DNA of 30,359 nt from Echinostoma caproni. Its lineage: Eukaryota; Platyhelminthes; Trematoda; Plagiorchiida; Echinostomatidae. Below are positions 20,815 through 30,359 of this stretch, in pieces (position 1 is the first letter of the stretch; every line of letters begins with the position of its first letter). Position numbers and translations under genes: made by a program. Where the stretch lies: the NCBI GenBank assembly GCA_900618425.1, contig UZAN01044284.1:6644-37002 (forward strand), in the 5' to 3' direction. The notes beneath the pieces were generated by a model. That model made no database searches, had not been told where the DNA came from, and saw nothing but the letters and a program-made list of their open reading frames with translations.

Positions 20815-21022
20815 TCTGGCGTTGATGGCCCAATGGTGACCCGCTGGTAACATCACCAATTATCACCCCGGAGGACGAGTGTTCGAATTCCACCACCACC
20901 ACCGCCTGACTTTCCCCATTTGTGTGTGTTGAATGGTAGCCCTCTGGTTGGCCGCTTCCCCCTTCCTGAAAATTGTATATTTCTATATTCAATAAAAAAG
21001 GAAGTAAAATGAAAAAAGAAAA
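20815..21022 (+). mobile_element. tRNA-derived SINE-C, best copy
   Basis: The box A-like TGGCCCAATGG (20826-20836) and the nearly canonical box B GTGTTCGAATTCC (20879-20891) lie 42 bases apart, as in a tRNA-derived promoter. The element continues with a short CCACC tract, a GACTTTCC block, a GC-rich body, GAAAATTGT and an A-rich tail ending in AAAATGAAAAAAGAAAAATAG (near 21000-21025). The same layout occurs at 4815-5035. No hammerhead core was found in it, so it is a different family from the SINE at 17588. Confidence 0.75.
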
Positions 21023-21165
21023 ATAGATCCCCGTCACTCACCGCTGATTCTCCGGTCCACGTTTCTAAAGCGCCAGCCGTGGAGCGATTCGGAAATCGGG
21101 ACTCACAGGTCACAGGTTGGTGACCTAACCACTTGGCCACCACCGCCAAGGAACGCTGCATTACA
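21023..21165 (-). mobile_element. tRNA-derived SINE head on minus strand
   Basis: Read on the minus strand, TGGCCAAGTGG (plus 21129-21139) is a canonical box A of Leu/Ser tRNA type, followed by TTAGG. GTGAGTCCCGA (plus 21096-21106) is a weak box B. The body then runs CGGCTGGCGC, AAACGTGGACCGGAG, AGCGGTGAGTGACGGGG and into a T-rich end that meets the A-rich tail of the plus-strand SINE-C. The derived peptide (VVAKWLG...) is the kind of spurious protein often predicted from such SINEs. It is not a gene. The head differs from SINE-C, so this is probably a separate family. Confidence 0.6.
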
Positions 21166-24100
21166 ATCCGAAACTATTCATTGTTGATTACGAGGAGTAG
21201 GTATAGTTTCACATTCCTAGTTTACTGCTTAAACAGACTGATGTGGTCCCAACACGAACAAATATTTAATCGCTGGGAAGGAATCTGAATGCGAAAGCTA
21301 TATTCAGAAGCCCTGAATTCAGTAGGAAGTTCGCGATATCTGTGTTTGAGTGCTTATGTTACACAGAAACAATTGAGGTTGGTATGGGTTTCGAAAACTG
21401 CCCAGTTTACCATAATTTGCTTAATAAAGATTTGAAGGAACAACACACGAACAAGATGACATTCATTTTATTATGTTTGATGACCAACTGGATCCGTTTC
21501 GCTTGATTTTAAACTACCAGATCGCTATGGAGTGTAGTTGTATCAACGAAAATGAGTTCTTGCTTCACCCGATCTTAGTTGAAAATAATGTAATGTGATT
21601 GTAGTTTGAGATGCGGATGGTGGTGTTGGTGTGATTCTACTATTTGGACGTATTGTTCGCAGACCTTTAGTAGTCAGGTTAGGTAAACTCATCGGTGCAA
21701 CTTTGAGGAAGCACCAGACCGGATTTATATAATTCTCTTCGAGGGTTTTGATTGACTGTTTGCGTCCCTTCAATGAAAACCCTCTGATTGTACTATATGA
21801 GCTCGGTAACACGGAGGACCGGCGTTTCCCCGAATTTTGATCTGATTATGTTGCCTAGCTTGGCTACGAATCTCCTGCGAACAATACTTTCAGCTCGGAG
21901 AACACACCAACACCAACAAAGTCAATCATTTTCAGTGCATAAAGGCGTGTCTGTTGAAAAAAGTAGGAATGAAACAGATGTACTTGCTGGAGCACTATTT
22001 GAATGTTGTAAAATGAATATGGCTGTCGTTCATTGAAACTGAAGCATCGGTGACAAAAGATATAGGTGTTAACGGGACTGATAGATTCTTGTTGAAAATC
22101 TCCATTGCGCTTTAGACACTGGGGTTAAAAACCGTTTATATCCCCGGCATGCATTCAACCTCGAAATGCAAAATACTTGAACAAAACACTGGTATTCTGT
22201 ATTTTTTAATGATGTTAAACCATTATTCAAAATCGCCTGAGAATAAAAACATAGAACACGTTTGCTCTCAAGGGTGAATGAGGAAAGGAAACGGTGAAGC
22301 GGAGAATTTTTTCTCACGTTTTCGTCAAGCTAGTCAAAATAGTTATCATACTATTAAATGAGATAAGAATAGTTATAATGAAATAAAATGTGTCAAAATA
22401 AATCAAGAACATTTTAAAACATGCTAGTAAATATCTACTGGATATTCCCTATGAAATATGTTCACTGAAGAACGGTCTAGCTGAAAGTCAGCGTCATTGA
22501 AATGTGGCTAGTAGCTAACTATACACGGCGCTCAGGCGCAAACCAAACCACGCGGAATTGAGATGACAGCAGGAGGAGCAAGAACCGTGCGGCACGAGAT
22601 ATACGACAATTTGCGCATTGATGCTCGCTATCCGGGATACGTGAGTCGCGGTCGGAAGCACAAAAAAACCGGATTTTGATAAATCACTTTCACAAGAAGA
22701 AGTTATTCTCTATGTTTACATTTTGTTCCCTTGGCAGAAACAAAAATCTGGAATCAACATATATGAATAACTGAAAATTTCAATCAAACTAAAATATTCC
22801 GGTATTTGAATTTATTTTCAAGATAAATCATTTTTAAACTACGTTAGAAGACTCTAGCTTTAGTTGCTCTATTGCTTATGATCTTTATTATTAAATAACA
22901 TGGCTGTAGACTGTTTCACTAAATGGAAAAACAGCATTGATATCTATAAATGATGAGCACCACGTTAGTTTACCTCCATCTATGTTTGACAGTGACCTAT
23001 TCCAAAGCAATCAAAAAATTTATGAATTTCCTAAATCTAATCTTGTGTTGTTATCAAGGCATAGGAAACTCCACAAAAGAAGCAGATCATCAAACCGTTT
23101 GGACAAAAATTTCTATCCCCGTTTGCTCTACTAAGATTAAAATCTGGTCTAACATCCATTGCAAGCCTGTCAACGTGGTTTGATCGCCAGCTGTGGACTT
23201 TGTGGTATCTGGTCGAAAGAGAATAATTATTGCTCTGTCAGATGAAAGGAAGTCAAGTCAAACAGTTGTACGAAATTTGAGAGGCTTAGAAGCAAAGCAA
23301 AGAAGAATTGTATTTGTGATCGTTTTCGCCAGAAACACAACGCGTGCATAAAATCTTATGACTTAAACAGTATTGTGATTGTCAGGCTGGCACAAGGACA
23401 CTCAACTGAGCCATTAATTACAAACAGTATGAGCTCAATGACCTGCAGTATGACTATGTGATGGCCTGTTTTTTTAATGATAAAACTGAACTCTTTGATG
23501 TGACCGATATGATAGACTGACGGGTAGGGGGTAAATATTAGTTAGAACTGAGCAGTATGTGTATAATTTTTCATTCCCCCAGACGGCTTCAGTTTGTCCT
23601 GTCATCATCTTTTATTGGATACGTAAAAGTGGACAACCTTTTGAATAGGACAAATACCACTGCAGATTATTATTCACCGAATAATTGTGGTTGCTAAACG
23701 TGCATTTAATATTACTGTGCCACGTTTTCTTCATAATATATATAATTTATACTAAGGTATATAAAATAAGTTACACAGCTAAGAGGTTTGGCCAGTATCA
23801 AGTACCTTTTAATGTTCTATTGGTTTATTTGCTGTGAAAAAAAATTATGCTTGCCGTTTAAAACTAATAGCATTCCAAAATCAGGTATTCATTGACGGCT
23901 TATGCTGACGTTGCGAAGCCTAACAGATAACGCGAGTGATTTGCTCTTTCTGAATAGACAGCTTACAAATTCAACAGACTTTTGATTGTAAGGATTTTTA
24001 ATTTTGCACAATTATTTCCACGATACTTCGAATATTCACACAAAATTAAAGGATAATAGTTCTACCCATTTATCAAGAACATTAGGCAGTTTGAACAGGG

Positions 24101-27100
24101 AAGAATTAAAATGTTCTGTCATGAATCAATGGAGATAAATTTCGAAAACACATCCTACGTAGCTTAGTTAATTGCATGTCATTTTCTTTTCGAACAGATT
24201 ATCGGAATAAAAAGTAGCTCACCATATCGAAGAACAAGATGCACGCTTTTTCATATCTTCCATAACCATGCTGAATCGTGCAATCGAATAATGTTTAGTG
24301 GAACGTTTAGCATCAACTTAATACCTCAGTTGATGGTTACCAGAAATCACGTTTGTCTAGCCTAATCTGTTATTCAATCGGAATATTTGCAAGCAGTGAT
24401 TTAAACCAAAACGTTAGACCATATGTCGTTTGATTCCACTGAACTCGACGAGACGTTCGGGCGCAATCAAGCATTACCTTGTTCCATGGGAACGATGAAT
24501 GATGGACGTATGCACAAGCTTGCACGAAAGGCATTCGTCGGACAAATTTTCACTCCATACAAAGTGGGATACATCGATGTTCCATGTAGGTCGCGATTGG
24601 ATATGGACAGATTTGAATTGGTCGTGATCAACGAACCAGAATAAACAAATCATTTTGTTTAAATGAATTAGCGGTTATTAATACCGACGAATTTTAAACG
24701 CTATTTGAATTTTGAAATGAGAAATAATAGCTGAAATTTGCATACTCTTTTCCATATCTAATATATCGATCTCATTAACACGATTGTGCTTTGTTTAACC
24801 TTATCTGACTTGAGGTACAAATATCTTTCAAACTAACCATTTCTCCACAAACTCTCTGGAAGCAAACCCAGGGCATCTTTCTTACCATGAGTGTGTTCAA
24901 AATTGGTCACGGTTAACGCTGAAAGCGACGGTTCCCCGTTTTCTCTTTGAAAATACGTTTGAATGACGTTATATACATCGGTTATCCATACAAATTGTTG
25001 TCTATTTGTGGTGGTTACAGAATGAATAACAACCCGGTGTCGAACGCATGCCATGGATTTTTATTCTTTTTGTTGTGGTGATGGTCACTGATAGGTTACG
25101 ATAGCCTGGGCATCATCTTTGTAGAATACCGCAGCAAAAACAAAATGAAAAAAAAAACAATTTTCTCTTGTCCGCACAGTCATGAACGTCACCGGATATT
25201 TCACTCAAATAGAACTTTGGTTATGCAGCAATTGGCACAATCAAATAGTTCATTCGTTGGCTAAATCGGTTGTACATAATTCCCATATTTTCATCACTTT
25301 CAGCGGTTCACAATGTCCAGTGTCCGTTGGACTAATGTGTCAATGTATGGACCTCTTTTGCAGACCCATTCATGCTAGATTGAATGTGGAATTTCCTAGT
25401 GCACCGAATATCAGTCATTCAATCGAAGCAGCGTTTAATTGAAGGGGTCGCTCGCACCTCACGTCCTTTCTAGCAGTTTTAATTGAGCAACGATTAGGTT
25501 TATCAGGTCCGTCTGCTTTTGTTAGATGCATTTCTTACTAATGATACATTTTTCGTTGTCATATTCGTTTTCGCAATATATGAAATCAACAAAATCATTT
25601 ATTATTATTTATTTCTTTATGCACTAATCACCGCCATACATATTCTGATTTATCACGTTCAGAAATCCACTTTAGATTGTGACTATCGCAAAATTCTCCC
25701 AAATCACGGCAATTGAATGTTTCGTCTTTTGCTCCCGGCAGAGAGATGTACCGCATCTGGTGAATAATAATATTATCAATCTAAAAATAATAGCTTTATG
25801 CATGCAAAAAGAACTTCTGACTTTATTGATTTATTTGTAATTATAGTTTCCGGTGGGCATACAGCCATCAATATAGTTTAAAATGTGCAAGTTGGAGAGT
25901 GAGAGAGTGGGAGAGAAAAACGACTTAACGACTTTCTCGAGAGAGAACATGGATGGGAACAACAGTTAGCTACATCTGTGTGTCACGGATGTGTGGAGTC
26001 GATCAGAATTTGATATGAAAACTTTTCGCATGCATGTTCGCGCACGTTAGTTACAAACTTCTTCAGCGGGGCTGAAGAGACGCGACTAGCGATGGTTAGT
26101 CCACATCAAAGCAATTTTGAGATTAGAGAAGACAAAAGGTGAACAATAAAGTAAAATAGGAAAACCACACACTAGCAAAGGAAGTTGAAAATAATTGATT
26201 GTTGAACACGAAACTGACAAAGTTTACGTGAATGGAACGAAAGTCATCAAAGTTTACTGACAATATATTGAATGTGAGAGGTCTAACGAAGATTCCCATC
26301 CATAGAAACCCTCAGATACAGCTTACCCTGTGTACTTGTTTAGGGTCAATCGATATCAGTTCAGATGGACAAAAAGAACGTATTAGAGTAAAGAGACGTT
26401 TCAAACATTTGAATGGATTAAGACAAACCAGAGGTAGGGGAAAATTGTTAGACGCTTTCCACGTTGTCAAAAAATTTTGAAAGATCAGGAAAATCGGAGA
26501 TGATCTGAAACAAAAATACATCGTCAACGTTTTTGAAGACGGAATTAGAGGGTTTAGCAGGTGAGTCACTAAGATACGTAGAAAATACGTATTGGTAAAG
26601 CACCGTACTCTGGAGTACTCCAAAATAGTTGACCAATTGTTCGGACTTTCTCTGACCCAACCCGGTATATTGAGTTCACATGGAGAAGTAATCAGCAAGC
26701 CAAGCCAATGACTACCTGGAATGACCGAAGGTCTCCCGTGTACGAAGAAGAATGGAACCAGGAATGGAATCAAAAACAGATGAACAGTCCTGAAACACAG
26801 AACGAAACGGATTTCACAGAGTCATTCGGAGTTTTGTTTATTTTACGTAAAAGTGCTGAAATAAACACAAGTGAATAACTTTATGCCCTCAGTTTTTATC
26901 CCAGAAGGATTTGTAACAACCGAGGTGTAAAAAGTGAAACTGTACAAATTATTTCCACATTCTAACAGAGAAGACGTCCAAAACACGAGAAACTCAAATT
27001 TTTATCGGCTTTTGTATGCAGCCAATATATATATACCATTGTAAAAGTTATACCGGCTTCCAAACCTGCGAATCGATTAGGAGAAATTTAACGTAAAGAA

Positions 27101-28319
27101 TGTTACAAAATTAGAAACATTTGAATCGAAGGAAAACTAGAAGTATAGGCAAAAAGAAAATTGTTCCGAAATTCACGCAAAGTTGTCCCGGGACACATTT
27201 TTGAAAGACTTGAAATCGAACACTAAAGGTGAACACATTATTCTTATTGGGTATCAAAATGACCATGTGACGAAAAATTCATGAAATAGTAGAATACGTC
27301 AAATTCTTTCAAATTATTCAGAAAACCTTTCTTTTAATGGTCTATTGGAACAATTTATAGCCCCAGATGTAGGGTTTTAATCGGGCACTACAGAATTCAC
27401 CCTCAATTGTTTCAAACGACAGTTCCCTTAGTTCATTTCAGGGAACGTTTCTCATACGTTATGTGGAAATTAGTTTCCGTCTTTAGCGCATTGTTCACAT
27501 CATAAATCCGGAAGTTATTAGAGTTTAATGTCTCCATATTTCCGTTTTTGTTCTTGTCAACACACTGGCGAAATTTACTTTTCTGATTCTGTTGTATTGC
27601 TTTACCTAAGTCTACCTGGTTGACTATCTATGTACACGCCACGATTGAACTCACATCATTATTCATAGACGTGAGGTATGCTGTAATTGGAGTATGATTT
27701 ATAAACAAGTATATGTATATTAAACAATGTAAAGATAAAGGAATCAAATTATCCTGGAGCACAATTTGAAGAGTAACTTTTAGACCCTGAACATTGTGAG
27801 CTTCCTAGCCGACGGTAGCGATTGTCTCAACGTGAGCTATCATTGAATGATGTTATTTGTGGGTAAACTGCTCACTCGAGATCGCGGGTGATAGGTTTTT
27901 CCTTCATTGTGTACCTTAAATTGGTGAACGGATAACGGGATTAATGGATTGCAGTTCCCGCAAGGAAACAGAGAAGCTGGATTTTGTATGGAGAACCAAA
28001 CAATGCCCGATGAGGCTAGTGATGCGAATGAGACAGCGAGGCCGTAAACCATCAAAATTGTGCGTTAATTATTACGTGCGCAACTGAAAAACTGCTAAAA
28101 GTAGTTTTTTAAAATTAGTCCACTGGTTTACAATATCCGTCTATAATGATCAGCAGTTGTGTCAATGTGACATTCCATTATATGCCCATGCAATATCTTG
28201 ATTCTAAATTTCGTACATTATTCCTAACGGTGGAGGAGTGAAATAGTTTCATTCAATTTGCTTCTCTTTAACTGATGGTGATGGAGGATTTGATTCAATG
28301 TGTCGTGGTCAGAGCAAAT
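21166..28319. other. Long stretch without a recognised gene
   Basis: No gene is supported over this stretch. Items seen: a motif resembling a decayed Penelope hammerhead at 22464-22495 next to a CG-rich block with a 38-codon ATG frame (22563-22679); a similar weak motif at 26061-26090; a 73-codon plus frame (24423-24644) and a 73-codon minus frame (24833-25054), both protein-like but unrecognised; a hydrophobic 65-codon frame at 25519-25716 without ATG; a GA-rich tract at 25896-25947; and a 153-codon minus-strand frame (26312-26773), the longest without N, lacking any known motif. Exons of an unknown gene cannot be excluded, but nothing shows splice-linked continuity. Confidence 0.45.
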
Positions 28320-28490
28320 GAAGCATGAACTAGAAAGCTGGGAAGCACCAAACAGCTGCTTTAACATGGTTTGGTTCTATGGATGCTTTCCAGTTCGACC
28401 CTCACCTCGATCGATGTTTTGCATTGTTCATGAGACCGAATTTGGTAGAAACAGCTGCCCAATGCCTCCTAGCTTTTCACTTCTCGCTTC
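28320..28490 (+). mobile_element. SINE relic with decayed hammerhead
   Basis: The head is weak: TTTCCAGTTCGACCCTCA (28388-28405) resembles the CCAGAGTTTAAATCTC box B region of the SINE at 17588, preceded by ATGG-like spacing. The hammerhead-like region follows within about 25 bases, and then TCCTAGCTTTTC. Nineteen bases (GAAACAGCTGCCCAATGCC, 28448-28466) are identical to 2459-2477, showing that the two loci share a recent common source. The left boundary is uncertain. Confidence 0.6.
28421..28465 (+). ncRNA. Degenerate hammerhead with fully paired helix I
   Basis: Helix I pairs GCATTG (28421-28426) with CAATGC (28460-28465) over six perfect pairs. The core is TTCATGA (28427-28433), with two changes from CTGATGA. 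Helix II pairs ACC with GGT (28435-28437 with 28444-28446), and the closing pair is a G-A mismatch. GAAA is intact at 28448-28451. The cleavage triplet is GCC (28457-28459), as in the copy at 2432. Activity is not expected. Confidence 0.6.
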
Positions 28491-29810
28491 GGTTACTCCG
28501 TACTCGACCAAATTCACCAGATTTTCTCTTTCTGTATATAATGATATCTGACATTTCCTCTCCATTTTCACGTTTGTGTCCTCCCTGCAAAAATTTATTT
28601 ATTTCCAATTAACTTCTATATAGTCCGTTTGTCCCACTCCGAATAGGGTTCATTAAGACAAATAGGAACTATTTGATTTTTACTACCGAGTCACATTGTA
28701 ACTGTACTCTGAATCATTCAACAGGGAAGTGATATGTCAAGTGCTGGTGAAATCGGAAGATGTAGTGTGAGGTTATGTGCTACGTGAAGACAGTCATCAA
28801 GATGAAGACCTGGTGATTCGCACCTAGGTAACCGATTTTACGACGTTTCCTTTGTTTTGTCAAACACAAAAAATATATGCACCAAGGCAATAAAATAACA
28901 TGCATAACATGCCAGGGGTGTCAGCTATGGGTTTGCTCAAATGACACTTTATAAGAAAAACACACTCGAAGAAAAACTAGTTCCCCGTAATCTGGGATTC
29001 CCCGAGGATGCTGGAACAGCAGCAATGTCTGATCACTGTGGATTGAAAAATATCTTATATAAACTAAACCTAAGCCTTATTGCACACGGATGAGGTTGCA
29101 GGAATTATGAATTTGGTAGTACTTAAACATGAGGTGATACATATGCCCAGCGTCCTAATTCCCGTCAGGAAATCCTATACATCATAGGCTTGACCTGATT
29201 ATGAGGTTTTCATTGTAAACCGTCATTATGGCTGTTGTTGTTTGTAGAAATCGGATAATCACTCACGTGACACAAACCGCTAACATGCACAGATATATTT
29301 CAGTATAAAAATCAACCATCAAATTGCAAGATCTTGTTCAAGCATCACTAATAACCGATCAGATTAGAGCGATAAAGCGAATGACTGTGTTTCGATTTAA
29401 CGCGGCTACCGCGTTATTCGTTTTTTGATGCCTTTTCTTCAAGAAAATCAAGAGATTTCTGAGCTACAGATTACTTGTATCTGAATGTGAACTGTGATAC
29501 GTTTCTTTTAGTAATAGATTGTTACGTCTCATGTTGCAAACAAACAAACTATAAAAATGTAAACTTGAAAGGATGTTCTTTGAGAAGTATGCGAAAAATA
29601 AATTTGGTTTGTAGTTTTAATCCACCCCAGGTTCATGGAGTCTGGATATTCGTCAAGATTTCCTCATTAAATACAGAAATAAACCTTTCATATTGATGAA
29701 CTTATATGGACATCCTTACGCCCAATCAAAACGGACCGACCAGTCTTCCATTGATCCAACAGAATGATCATAGAAAGCGTATTTGGTAGCTTTAAAATTT
29801 ATTCATTTAG
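28491..29810. other. No gene recognised
   Basis: AT-rich DNA with short, unrecognised frames only. The Penelope frame at 29811 is closed upstream by a TAG at 29808-29810, and I could not trace the element further 5' in any frame. Confidence 0.5.
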
Positions 29811-30359
29811 TTAGAGAGTGCACGGTTGGACTCTACAGAAGATAAATGCAAGGAAAAGGTCTATTCACTCTATAACTCATGGAACAAACACATCATCATC
29901 ATCATCAAGAAGAAAGAAGAAAGATACCTTCTCAAAGTGTTCGTCCGCAATGGCTACCCCAGCAACTTCATCAAAAAAACTCTGGCTCAAGGGAAGAAGG
30001 AAACAACAGACGGAGAATCGGGAACAAGAACGACCCTGCCAGACATGAAGGACTTTTCGGAAATTACAGCAAGACTTCTCAGAGTGTATGGAATCCAAGT
30101 CGCCCACAAACCGATCGCCTGTCGAAATGGACTTCTGTCAAAACCCAAGAAGAGAACAATGGAGAAGGACAAAAGCAGCGTCATCTACAAAATAAACTGC
30201 AAGAACTGTTCAAAACACTATATCGGACAAACACGGAGAAAACTGTCCGCAAGGATCCGTGAACACCAATCGGTAGTCAGGAGGCATGACCCACTATTTC
30301 AACAGAGAAGTCAGAAACATGGGTTTGCACAATGTATCCATGGTCATTTCGCTGCATCT
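29811..30359 (+). pseudogene. Penelope-like retroelement, 5'-truncated ORF with GIY-YIG domain
   Basis: One frame stays open for 183 codons from a stop at 29808 to the window edge. Residues 43-54 (VFVRNGYPSNFI) and the following KKTLAQGKK match the stretch between reverse transcriptase and endonuclease of Penelope-like elements. Residues 70-105 (TTLPDMKDFSEITARLLRVYG, then VAHKPIACRNGLLSKPK) match the linker before the nuclease. The GIY-YIG nuclease begins at residues 124-128 (VIYKI), with a Cys-x-x-Cys zinc-binding pair in INCKNC, YIG at 137-139 and RKLSARIREH after it, which includes the expected Arg and helix residues. The domain continues past the window end. The reverse transcriptase core (YADD region) is missing upstream, so the copy is 5'-truncated, but the remaining frame is undamaged and may be young. 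There is no start codon in a sensible place. A simple ATC repeat (29892-29906) near the left end may mark the truncation point. Confidence 0.85.
29892..29906. repeat. Short (ATC)5 repeat
   Basis: Five ATC units near the left end of the Penelope-like frame, read as an isoleucine run in that frame. An isoleucine run is not part of the family, so the true element sequence probably begins just after it, near 29910-29920. Confidence 0.85.

Noticed and set aside
20853..21161. 102-codon minus-strand protein starting MQRSLAVVAKWLG
   Set aside because: It is a translation of a SINE tRNA-like head, the CCACC tract (read as glycines) and an A-rich tail. This is a known type of spurious protein.
24423..25054. 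Protein-like frames at 24423-24644 (+) and 24833-25054 (-) as exons
   Set aside because: Each has a plausible residue mix but no known domain, no clear splice sites at both ends and no neighbouring exon.
26312..26773. 153-codon minus-strand open frame, longest without N
   Set aside because: It has no recognisable domain, its content is rich in Phe, Leu and Ser as expected from AT-rich antisense, and one frame of about this length is not surprising in 30 kb on six frames.
28731..28760. GTCAAGTGCTGG as a hammerhead cleavage site
   Set aside because: It resembles the GTC plus CAGTGC block of the SINE family, but neither a core nor a GAAA box is in place.
28845..28860. GACGTTTCC on the plus strand as a minus-strand Penelope hammerhead
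   Set aside because: GAAACGTC is present on the minus strand, but no CTGATGA-like core or helix II precedes it.

Overview
This window looks like non-coding DNA, intergenic or intronic, from a eukaryote. The best fit is a parasitic flatworm, probably a digenean trematode. The base composition is AT-rich, stop codons fall in every frame, and there is no operon structure, no convincing multi-exon gene, no rRNA and no intact tRNA. The mobile-element relics belong to classes typical of trematode genomes: RTE-like and jockey/CR1-like non-LTR reverse transcriptases, a Penelope-like element (PLE), and tRNA-derived SINEs carrying hammerhead ribozymes like the schistosome S-alpha type. The species call is inference. 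The longest N-free open frames (153 and 128 codons) are about what chance allows in 30 kb of this composition, so no cellular gene is called.

Layout. 1-2340: unique-looking DNA with a (GTT)12 microsatellite. 2345-2500: SINE relic with a decayed hammerhead (+). 2865-3290: compound repeat with one hammerhead-like motif on each strand. 4815-5035: SINE of a second family ('SINE-C') whose CCA tract has expanded. 5970-6445: frameshifted 3' end of an RTE-like element. 7331-7407: Penelope-type hammerhead. 12269-12759: assembly gap of N flanked by an exact 22-base repeat. 13320-13412: weak third SINE-C copy (-). 16245-16560: second copy of the compound repeat. 17588-17765: best-preserved tRNA-head SINE, with a complete hammerhead core. 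18950-19530: decayed jockey/CR1-like reverse transcriptase. 20815-21165: two tRNA-derived SINEs facing each other tail to tail. 28320-28490: another SINE-hammerhead relic. 29811-30359: 3' part of a Penelope-like ORF with a GIY-YIG nuclease domain, open at the window edge.

The most notable content is the density of hammerhead motifs. I found eight sites of very different preservation in 30 kb, seven of the SINE type and one of the Penelope type. One (17664-17718) has every invariant core base, a perfect five-pair helix II and a permitted cleavage triplet. The others show graded decay in recognisable core positions. In one case a base change restores helix I pairing. Two loci 13 kb apart share a back-to-back pair of motifs on opposite strands, which suggests a compound element. 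All of this comes from reading by eye. No alignment, folding or database search was run.
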